From positions 1 through 64,000 of the forward strand of contig NZ_JACIJS010000011.1 of NCBI RefSeq assembly GCF_014199445.1: a DNA stretch of 64,000 bases. Reading direction: 5' to 3'. Positions 33,380-40,110 of the stretch are shown here, one piece after another. The first letter of the stretch is position 1, and every line of letters starts with the position of its first letter. Source of the DNA: Rubricella aquisinus (GTDB taxonomy: Bacteria; Pseudomonadota; Alphaproteobacteria; Rhodobacterales; Rhodobacteraceae). The translations under genes were made by a program, and so were the position numbers. The notes under the pieces are model-generated. The model was not told where the DNA came from, made no database searches, and was given only the letters and a program-made list of their open reading frames with translations.

Positions 33380-34807
33380 CTAGGTGCTGGAGCCGCCCAC
33401 CGTCAGCCCGCCGATCAGAAGGCTTGGTTGTCCAACGCCCACGGGCACCCATTGCCCCGCTTTGCCGCAATTTCCCATACCCGGATCAAGCGCCATATCA
33501 TTGCCGATCGCGCGGATCTGCTTCAGCGCGGTTGCACCGTCGCCGATCAGCGTCGCACCCTTGACCGGTGCGCCGACGACGCCGTTCTTGACCTCATAGG
33601 CTTCGGTACAACTGAACACGAATTTGCCATTGGTGATGTCGACCTGCCCGCCGCCAAAGCCCACCGCGTGAATGCCGTCCTCCACACCCGCCACGATATC
33701 CCCCGGGCTGACATCGCCGCCCAGCATGTAAGTGTTCGTCATCCGCGGCATCGGCACATGCGCGAAGCTTTCGCGGCGGCCGTTGCCTGTCGCGGCCACA
33801 CCCATCAGCCGCGCATTCTGACGATCCTGCATATAACCCACGAGCACACCATCTTCGATCAACACATTTCGCGCCGATGGCGTGCCCTCATCATCCACCG
33901 TGAGGGAGCCGCGCCGGTCCGGGATCGTGCCATCATCAAGCACGGTCACGCCCTTCGCCGCGACCTCCTTGCCCATCAAGCCCGCGAAGGCCGACGTGCC
34001 CTTGCGGTTGAAATCACCTTCCAGCCCGTGGCCCACTGCCTCATGCAACAGGATGCCGGGCCAGCCGGGGCCAAGTGCGACGTCCATCACACCGGCGCGC
34101 GCGGGGATCGCATCAAGGTTCACCTTGGCGATGCGCAGAGCCTCGTCCGCGACTTTCACCCAAGTCTCCCGCCCCGTCAGTGGCAACAGGCCATGCCGCC
34201 CGCCACCCCCCGCAGAGCCGCTTTCGCGCCGCCCGGCATGTTCGACAATCACGGAGATGTTGAGCCGCGCCATCGGGCGCACATCCGTCACCTGCTGCCC
34301 CTCGGGGCGCAGGATCACGACCTCTTGCAGGCTCGCGCCGATGCTGACGCTGACCTGCACGACAGCGCTGTCCTTTTCGCGCAAATACGCGTCGATCTCT
34401 TGCAGCAACTCGATCTTTGCCGGGAACTCCATATCGGTGGTGGGGTCGATATCGGAATAGAGCTTGCGATTAGTCGGCTGCGGCCCATCCGCGAGCGTCC
34501 CTGCCCCGGTCCGTACCGCGAGGCGTGCCGTCTCGGACGCGCGGCGCAGCGCGGCCTCCGTCATTTCCGTGGAGTGCGCGTAGCCCACGACCTCCCCCTC
34601 CACCGCGCGCAGGCCGAACCCTTCGGCAGCGGTATAGTTGGCCGATTTCACCCGACCGTCGTCAAACACCAGCCCTTCACCGCGCCGCCGTTCCAAAAAC
34701 AACTCCCCGTCATCCGCACCCGCGACCGTTTCGCGGAGAATCGCCAAGGACGCCTCCCTGTCGAGATCGGTTTCAAACGGGGCGAAACTGGGTTGGGTAT
34801 CCGACAT
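33380..34807 (-). CDS. tldD: Metalloprotease TldD
   Basis: TldD pairs with TldE/PmbA to form a zinc protease that trims small peptides such as microcin precursors and CcdA. The zinc motif HEAVGHGLEGD lies near residues 254-264 (HExxxH). N-terminal DGELFLERRRGEGLVFDDGRVKSA and C-terminal GMGNCGKAGQWVPVGVGQPSLLIGGLTVGG are typical. The 475 residues are full length. GGAGG lies about 11 nt before the ATG. The tldE partner is not in the window. It is divergent from ctaC. Confidence 0.95.
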   Translation of the reverse strand: MSDTQPSFAPFETDLDREASLAILRETVAGADDGELFLERRRGEGLVFDDGRVKSANYTAAEGFGLRAVEGEVVGYAHSTEMTEAALRRASETARLAVRTGAGTLADGPQPTNRKLYSDIDPTTDMEFPAKIELLQEIDAYLREKDSAVVQVSVSIGASLQEVVILRPEGQQVTDVRPMARLNISVIVEHAGRRESGSAGGGGRHGLLPLTGRETWVKVADEALRIAKVNLDAIPARAGVMDVALGPGWPGILLHEAVGHGLEGDFNRKGTSAFAGLMGKEVAAKGVTVLDDGTIPDRRGSLTVDDEGTPSARNVLIEDGVLVGYMQDRQNARLMGVAATGNGRRESFAHVPMPRMTNTYMLGGDVSPGDIVAGVEDGIHAVGFGGGQVDITNGKFVFSCTEAYEVKNGVVGAPVKGATLIGDGATALKQIRAIGNDMALDPGMGNCGKAGQWVPVGVGQPSLLIGGLTVGGSST

Positions 34808-34902
34808 TCGGAAAACCTCCGGGTTTTAGGTGGCAAAAATGTATGTATGCGACGGAATGCGGCAGCGAGATGGGTTGCCCCAACTCATGTAGTGTGGTTT
34901 TT

Positions 34903-34916
34903 GACGTGGATCAAAT
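34903..34916. promoter_or_regulatory. FNR/FnrL-like site between tldD and ctaC
   Basis: TTGAC-GTGG-ATCAA differs from the FNR consensus TTGAT-N4-ATCAA at one base. It lies about 80 nt before the ctaC start and about 95 nt before tldD. Oxygen control of aa3 oxidase by an FNR-type protein would be sensible, but binding is untested. Confidence 0.5.
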
Positions 34917-34993
34917 AGGGGAGCGGAAGAGGCCCGGTTTTTACACGCGGTGACGTGTGGATCGTGCGCCAATCCCAACCAAAACGCGGGAAC

Positions 34994-35869
34994 ATGACTA
35001 TGCGAATGAACAGGGTTCTGATTGCAGCAACAGCGGCTATGGTCGCGTTTGGAGCCACCGCCGCGCGGGCGCAGGAGGAACTGCTCAGCCCGTTGCCCTC
35101 CTTGGGCAAGCCGCAGCCGGGCGGGATCGCGCTGCAGGACAAATATACCGAATTGGCCCATGATGTGGCCTTTCTCGACAATTTCCTGCTGGTGGTGATC
35201 ACGCTGATCTCTCTTTTCGTGACGGCTTTGTTGGTTTGGGTTTGCATTCGCTACAACGCCAAGCGCAACCCGGAGCCGCAGCGGTTCACCCACAACACCC
35301 CGATCGAGATTGCATGGACCGTGATCCCGGTCGTGATCCTGATCGTGATCGGCTCCCTGTCCTTGCCGATCCTGTTCAAGCAGCTTGAAACGCCTGAAGC
35401 AGACGTGACGATCAAGGTGACGGGCTACCAGTGGTACTGGGGCTATGAGTACCCCGATGCAGGCGTCTATTTCGACAGCTTCATGCTGGAGCGGGACGAT
35501 CTGGAGGAGTATGGCTACGCGGCGGATGAATATCTGCTGGCGACCGACACCGCGATGGTCGTGCCCGTCAACGCGACGGTTAAGCTGCAAATCACCGCCG
35601 CTGACGTGATCCACGCGTGGAAAATCCCGGCCTTTGCCGTGCATATGGATGCCGTGCCGGGCCGCCTGAACGAAACTTGGTTCAAAGCCGAGGAAGTCGG
35701 CGTGTTCTTTGGCCAGTGTTCGGAGCTGTGCGGGATCAACCACTCCTACATGCCGATCACCGTCAAGGTGGTGCCGCAGGAAGAGTATGACATGTGGCTC
35801 GAAGCGGCGATTGCCCGTTACGCTGATGCGGGCCTCCCGGCCCCCGTTCAGGTCGCCGCAGCCGAGTGA
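34994..35869 (+). CDS. ctaC: Cytochrome c oxidase subunit II
   Basis: The CuA-bearing subunit of the aa3-type terminal oxidase, which accepts electrons from cytochrome c. A signal peptide covers about residues 1-26 (ending ARAQE). Two transmembrane helices follow, near 58-82 and 102-124. The CuA ligands are C-x3-C-x3-H-x2-M in QCSELCGINHSYM (Cys242, Cys246, His250, Met253), plus the upstream His in VIHAWKIP. The aromatic patch QWYWGYEYP is present. ATG 34994 is chosen because the signal peptide follows it directly; a GTG at 34955 is unlikely. Subunit I is not in the window. Confidence 0.96.
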   Translation: MTMRMNRVLIAATAAMVAFGATAARAQEELLSPLPSLGKPQPGGIALQDKYTELAHDVAFLDNFLLVVITLISLFVTALLVWVCIRYNAKRNPEPQRFTHNTPIEIAWTVIPVVILIVIGSLSLPILFKQLETPEADVTIKVTGYQWYWGYEYPDAGVYFDSFMLERDDLEEYGYAADEYLLATDTAMVVPVNATVKLQITAADVIHAWKIPAFAVHMDAVPGRLNETWFKAEEVGVFFGQCSELCGINHSYMPITVKVVPQEEYDMWLEAAIARYADAGLPAPVQVAAAE

Positions 35870-35877
35870 TGCGCCAC

Positions 35878-35899
35878 GGGCGGGGTTAACCCCCCGCCC
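35878..35899 (+). promoter_or_regulatory. GC stem-loop between ctaC and ctaB
   Basis: GGGCGGGG (35878-35885) and CCCCGCCC (35892-35899) form an 8-bp stem with a 6-nt loop. No T run follows, so it is more likely an mRNA stability or processing structure than a terminator. Confidence 0.6.
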
Positions 35900-35919
35900 T
35901 CAGCCATGAGGACACCACG

Positions 35920-36879
35920 ATGACAGACACAAGCTGGACCAGCGATGTCGCGCAAACGCCCGAGCCGGGCGTGCGGGATTATTACGAGCTGCTGAAACCG
36001 CGTGTCATGTCGCTGGTGATCCTGACCGCGGCTGTGGGCCTCTTTGTGGCCCCGGTTCCGGTGCATCCCATCATTGCCTTTGCCACGATCCTGTGCATCG
36101 CGGTTGGGGCGGGTGCGTCCGGGGCGCTCAATATGTGGTGGGACGCAGATATCGACGCAGAAATGGGCCGCACGAAGAACCGCCCGATCCCGGCGGGCAA
36201 GGTCACGGGGCAGGACGCACTGGCGCTAGGCCTGTCGCTGTCGGTGCTGTCGGTCGCGATGCTCGCGGTGTTCGGCAACCTGTTCTCAGCGGGCCTTTTG
36301 GCCTTCACCATCTTTTTCTACGCCGTGATCTATTCCATGTGGCTCAAGCGTGCGACGCCGCAGAATATCGTGATCGGCGGCGCTGCCGGTGCGTTCCCGC
36401 CGATGATCGGCTGGGCCGTGGCGACCGGGGGCGTGTCCATCGAATCCGTGCTGATGTTCGCACTCATCTTCATGTGGACGCCGCCGCATTTCTGGGCGCT
36501 CGCGATTTTCCGCAACGAGGATTACGAGCGTGTCGGCGTGCCGATGCTCCCCGTCGTGAAGGGTGACCGCGTCACCCGCAACAACATCCTTGTCTATACC
36601 GTGCTGCTCGCGCCGGTGGCGCTGGCGCTGGCCTTTACCCAGATCGGCGGCCCGATCTATTTCGCCGTGGCAGTTTTGTTCAATGCGCGGTTCCTGTGGG
36701 GCGCATGGGCGATTTGGCGCCGGGATGAGGCGACCTCCACCGCCGATAAGCACAAGACCGAGCTTCGCGTTTTCCTGCAATCCATTGGCTATCTTTTTGC
36801 CCATTTCCTTGCGCTCGCCCTTGAGGGTGCGCTGCGCATGGCTGGCTGGCAGATGGATGCATGGCCGATCTGGTTCTAA
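35920..36879 (+). CDS. ctaB: Protoheme IX farnesyltransferase
   Basis: Converts haem b to haem O, the precursor of haem A in the oxidase. This polytopic UbiA-family prenyltransferase has about eight or nine helices. The first Asp-rich motif is NMWWDADIDAEMGRTKNRP near residue 70 and the second cytoplasmic loop holds FRNEDYERVGVPMLP near 195. The 319 residues are typical. GAGGAC precedes the ATG. It is the second gene of the cta operon. Confidence 0.96.
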   Translation: MTDTSWTSDVAQTPEPGVRDYYELLKPRVMSLVILTAAVGLFVAPVPVHPIIAFATILCIAVGAGASGALNMWWDADIDAEMGRTKNRPIPAGKVTGQDALALGLSLSVLSVAMLAVFGNLFSAGLLAFTIFFYAVIYSMWLKRATPQNIVIGGAAGAFPPMIGWAVATGGVSIESVLMFALIFMWTPPHFWALAIFRNEDYERVGVPMLPVVKGDRVTRNNILVYTVLLAPVALALAFTQIGGPIYFAVAVLFNARFLWGAWAIWRRDEATSTADKHKTELRVFLQSIGYLFAHFLALALEGALRMAGWQMDAWPIWF

Positions 36880-36891
36880 GGGAGAGACCAC

Positions 36892-37086
36892 ATGGCACTT
36901 GGCCAAAACCATGAAATTCACGAACGCCGGAAGGGCCGCAACTATGTGGTGCTTGGGCTTTTGATCGCGTTTGCCGTGCTGATCTTTGCCGTCACGATGG
37001 TGAAGATGGGCAATGGCCACATGATGGAAGGGTTCGACCACACCTTCCGCGCCTCTGCCCTTCCCGTGACGGAGGCAACTGAGTGA
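36892..37086 (+). CDS. Small membrane protein of the oxidase operon (CoxF-like)
   Basis: A 64-residue protein with a basic N-terminus (HEIHERRKGRN) and a single hydrophobic helix at about 19-38. Small proteins of this kind sit between ctaB and ctaG in Paracoccus and Rhodobacter and are thought to assist oxidase assembly. The stop overlaps the ctaG start (TGATG). Its presence in this conserved slot supports a real gene. Confidence 0.8.
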   Translation: MALGQNHEIHERRKGRNYVVLGLLIAFAVLIFAVTMVKMGNGHMMEGFDHTFRASALPVTEATE

Positions 37087-37682
37087 TGGCGATGAACAAG
37101 AACACCAAAACGGTCGCAATCTTCTCCGGCGTGGCATTGTTCATGCTGTCGATGTCGTTTGCTGCCGTGCCGCTTTACGACTGGTTCTGCCGCGTGACGG
37201 GCTATGGCGGGACGACCGCCGTGGCGTCCTCCGACACGCGTGAGATGCTGGACGAAACGATCCAGATCCGCTTTGACGCGAGCCTTGACCGGGGCATGGA
37301 ATGGAAATTCAGCGCCCCTGAACAGCGCACGTTCGATCTGCAAATCGGGGATACAGGACTTGCCTTTTATGAGGCGCATAACCCGACCGATCGCCCGATC
37401 GCAGGCTCTGCCGCCTATAACGTCGCACCCTTCAGCGCCGGTGAGTTCTTCGTCAAGATCGACTGCTTCTGCTTTCAGGAACAGATCCTGATGCCGGGAC
37501 AGACCGTGCAGATGCCCGTCACCTTCTATGTCGACCCGGAGATCAAGGATCACCCGGAGGCAAAGTTTGTGAACGAAATCACGCTGTCTTATACTTTCTA
37601 CGAAATCGACATGCCCGAGCAGGCCGAATACAGCCAGCTCGACACGACACCCACGGCACCGCTCGCGCGCCGTACCAATTAA
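37086..37682 (+). CDS. ctaG: Cytochrome c oxidase assembly protein CtaG (Cox11)
   Basis: Inserts copper into the CuB site of subunit I. One N-terminal transmembrane helix (about 9-30) ends in [18 protein letters not shown] periplasmic beta domain carries the copper-binding FCFQEQ (C-F-C in [12 protein letters not shown]) near 135. The 198 residues are typical. ATG 37086 shares a base with the preceding stop; a GTG one codon earlier is the alternative. Confidence 0.95.
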   Translation: MAMNKNTKTVAIFSGVALFMLSMSFAAVPLYDWFCRVTGYGGTTAVASSDTREMLDETIQIRFDASLDRGMEWKFSAPEQRTFDLQIGDTGLAFYEAHNPTDRPIAGSAAYNVAPFSAGEFFVKIDCFCFQEQILMPGQTVQMPVTFYVDPEIKDHPEAKFVNEITLSYTFYEIDMPEQAEYSQLDTTPTAPLARRTN

Positions 37683-37707
37683 GACCCACCTGAAACGGGG
37701 AAATACC

Positions 37708-38532
37708 ATGGCACACGCCAAGAACCACGATTACCACATTCTTCCGCCCAGCGTCTGGCCGTTCCTTGGCGCGGTGTCCGCTTTCATCATGCTCTATGGC
37801 TCGGTGAAGTGGATGTCGCCCAATGCCCCTGCTGAAGGGTTCTGGAGCATCTCCTCCCAGCAGCCATGGCTGTTCCTGATCGGCCTTGTGGGTGTGCTCT
37901 ATGTCATGTTCGGCTGGTGGTCGGATGTGGTCGCGGAAAGCCAGGTTGGCGATCACACGCCAGTTGTGCAGATCGGCCTGCGCTATGGCGTGATCATGTT
38001 CATCATCTCCGAAGTGATGTTCTTCGTCGCGTGGTTCTGGTCCTTTTTCAAGCATGCGATGTACCCGATGGAGGCCATCGGCGGCGTGTGGCCCCCGGTT
38101 GGCGTGGAGACCTTTGATCCGTGGCACCTGCCGCTGATCAACACGCTGATCCTCCTCTTGTCCGGCACCGCCGCGACCTGGGCGCACCACGCGATTGTGC
38201 ATGACAACGACAACAAGACGATGGTGAAGGCGCTGGCGATCGCCGTTGGCCTTGGCCTGATCTTCACCGTGTTGCAGGCCTATGAGTATAGCCACGCGGC
38301 GTTCGGCTTCTCCGGCTCCATCTATGGCGCGAATTTCTATATGGCGACGGGCTTTCATGGCTTCCATGTGATCGTCGGCACGATCTTCCTGTTCGTGTGC
38401 ATGATCCGGGCACAGCGCGCGCATTTCTCCTCCGACAAGCATATCGGGTTTGAGGCGGCAGCATGGTACTGGCACTTCGTCGATGTGGTGTGGCTGTTCC
38501 TCTTTGCCGCAATCTACGTCTGGGGCAGCTGA
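37708..38532 (+). CDS. ctaE: Cytochrome c oxidase subunit III
   Basis: A seven-helix core subunit of the aa3 oxidase that stabilises turnover. [18 protein letters not shown] begins the protein, [18 protein letters not shown] lies near 110, and the C-terminal [18 protein letters not shown] is diagnostic. The 274 residues are full length. A strong hairpin with T-rich tail follows, so most transcription may end here. Confidence 0.96.
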   Translation: MAHAKNHDYHILPPSVWPFLGAVSAFIMLYGSVKWMSPNAPAEGFWSISSQQPWLFLIGLVGVLYVMFGWWSDVVAESQVGDHTPVVQIGLRYGVIMFIISEVMFFVAWFWSFFKHAMYPMEAIGGVWPPVGVETFDPWHLPLINTLILLLSGTAATWAHHAIVHDNDNKTMVKALAIAVGLGLIFTVLQAYEYSHAAFGFSGSIYGANFYMATGFHGFHVIVGTIFLFVCMIRAQRAHFSSDKHIGFEAAAWYWHFVDVVWLFLFAAIYVWGS

Positions 38533-38562
38533 TTTACATCACTGCCAGACCCCGTAACATGG

Positions 38563-38600
38563 ACCGCGCGCGAGCATCCCTCGCGCGCGGTTTCCGTTTG
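38563..38600 (+). terminator. Terminator-like hairpin between ctaE and surf1
   Basis: ACCGCGCGCGAG (38563-38574) pairs perfectly with CTCGCGCGCGGT (38580-38591), 12 bp with a 5-nt loop, followed by TTCCGTTT. The interrupted T tract suggests partial termination. Confidence 0.75.
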
Positions 38601-38611
38601 AAGGATGAGCC

Positions 38612-39310
38612 ATGAAACGAACAATCGCTTTGGTGCTGATCGTGGGTGTGCTGGGCACTGCCGTTCTGTGCGGCTTGGGCCTGTGGCAGCTTCAAAGGCT
38701 GGGAGAGAAAGAGGCGCAGATCGCCGCCATCGCCGCCCAGCTTGAAGAGGAGCCGGTGGCGCTGCCTGACATGCCGACAGAGGCCGCGCATGAATACCTG
38801 CCGGTGCGTGTCGCGGGGCGATACGCGGTGGGTGAGCTGCATGTGCTGACCACGGGTCAGGGCGGCGGCGCGGCCTACCGGATCATCGCGCCTTTCCTCA
38901 CCGTCGATGGCCGCCGGATCATGGTGGATCGCGGCGTCGTGCCCGGCACGGCGAAAGACGCCAACCGCCCGGCGGGTGGCAGCGACATATCCGGGCACCT
39001 CATTTGGCCGGATGAGACCGACAGCTACACCTTCGCCCCCGATATCGAGGATAATGAATGGTTCGCCCGTGACGTGCCCCTGATGGCGGAAGCCTTGGGA
39101 ACAGAGCCTGTGTTGATCCAATTGGCCCGGACAACGCTCTTGGGCGCGCCCCGCCCCACACCTGTCACGGTCAACCTGCCAAACAATCATCTGGGCTATG
39201 CCGTGCAATGGTTCGGGCTTGCGATTGTCTGGGCCGGGATGACGGTGCTTTTGGTGATCCGCACCCGGCGCAAAACCGCAGACACACATCATTCGGAGGG
39301 CAACGCATGA
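38612..39310 (+). CDS. SURF1 family oxidase assembly protein
   Basis: SURF1/Shy1 proteins help deliver haem A to oxidase subunit I. There is a helix at each end (residues about 4-26 and 205-225). Family stretches include GLGLWQLQRLGEKEAQI near the N-terminus, GGAAYRIIAPFLTVDGRRIMVDRGVVP near 90, and the C-terminal NNHLGYAVQWFGLAIVWAGM. The 232 residues are typical. It overlaps the next SDR gene by 4 bp. Confidence 0.93.
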   Translation: MKRTIALVLIVGVLGTAVLCGLGLWQLQRLGEKEAQIAAIAAQLEEEPVALPDMPTEAAHEYLPVRVAGRYAVGELHVLTTGQGGGAAYRIIAPFLTVDGRRIMVDRGVVPGTAKDANRPAGGSDISGHLIWPDETDSYTFAPDIEDNEWFARDVPLMAEALGTEPVLIQLARTTLLGAPRPTPVTVNLPNNHLGYAVQWFGLAIVWAGMTVLLVIRTRRKTADTHHSEGNA

Positions 39311-40047
39311 GCCGCACCGCCATCATCACAGGCGCCGGATCGGGGATCGGGCGGCTGACGGCAGAAACGCTGAGTGCTGCTGGCTGGCGCGTGGCGCTGG
39401 TCGGGCGCAGGCCCGCACCGCTGGAGGAGGCCGCACAGGGCATGGCGGGTGAAACGCTCGTCCTGCCCTTCGACGTGTCGGATGCGGGCGCAGTGGAGAG
39501 CGGCTTTGGCCGCATGATCGGCGCGTGGGGCCGCGTTGATATGCTGTTTAACAATGCTGGCATCTTCTCCCCTCAGGCGACGCTGGATGAATTGCCCGTG
39601 GCAGAATGGCAAAGGGCGCTCGACATCAACCTCACGGGGGCCGTGCTGTGCGCGCGGGCGGCATTTGCGCAGATGCGAGCGCAAGCCCCGCAAGGGGGGC
39701 GGATCATCAACAACGGCTCGATCAGCGCCCATGCGCCCCGGCCCGGCTCCGTCCCTTATACGGTGACGAAACACGCGATGACGGGGTTGACGAAATGCCT
39801 CAGCCTTGATGGGCGGCCTTTTGGCATTGCCTGTGGTCAGATCGATATCGGCAACGCCGCGACAGAGATGACAGCAGGGATCGCGCGCGGGGCGGCGCAG
39901 GCCGATGGCACCATAAAGGCAGAGCCAGTGATGGACGCCCAGCATGTGGCGGATGCGGTGCTGCATATGGCGGAGTTGCCCTTATCCGCGAATGTCCAGT
40001 TCATGACCATTCAGGCCACCAATATGCCATGGATGGCACGGGGGTAG
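39307..40047 (+). CDS. SDR family oxidoreductase
   Basis: A classical short-chain dehydrogenase/reductase of 246 residues. The cofactor loop TGAGSGIG is at 8-15, FNNAG near 88, the catalytic Ser in NGSISA near 138 and YTVTK near 152-156, so the active site is complete, in contrast to the SDR at 2111. GGAGG precedes the ATG, which overlaps the surf1 stop. Substrate unknown; attachment to the cox operon is probably not functional. Confidence 0.9.
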   Translation: MSRTAIITGAGSGIGRLTAETLSAAGWRVALVGRRPAPLEEAAQGMAGETLVLPFDVSDAGAVESGFGRMIGAWGRVDMLFNNAGIFSPQATLDELPVAEWQRALDINLTGAVLCARAAFAQMRAQAPQGGRIINNGSISAHAPRPGSVPYTVTKHAMTGLTKCLSLDGRPFGIACGQIDIGNAATEMTAGIARGAAQADGTIKAEPVMDAQHVADAVLHMAELPLSANVQFMTIQATNMPWMARG

Positions 40048-40049
40048 TT

Positions 40050-40110
40050 TTCCCATCCCTTGCGGGATGGGAAGCCTCCGGCGGGAGGTATTTATGGAAA
40101 AAAGAAACGC
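40050..40110. terminator. Bidirectional hairpin region with GCCTCCGGCGGG motif, copy 4
   Basis: A 10-bp perfect hairpin TTCCCATCCC/GGGATGGGAA (40050-40073, loop TTGC) is followed at once by CCTCC-GGCG-GGAGG (40075-40088), TATTTATGG and AAAAAAGAAAC. It separates the converging SDR and ileS genes. The second hairpin plus tail is copy 4 of the short repeated motif. Confidence 0.7.

Noticed and set aside
34885-34920. TGATCC on the minus strand before tldD as an RpoE promoter
   Set aside because: After an 18-nt spacer the sequence is CAT, not TAA. The site is better explained as an FNR-like box.
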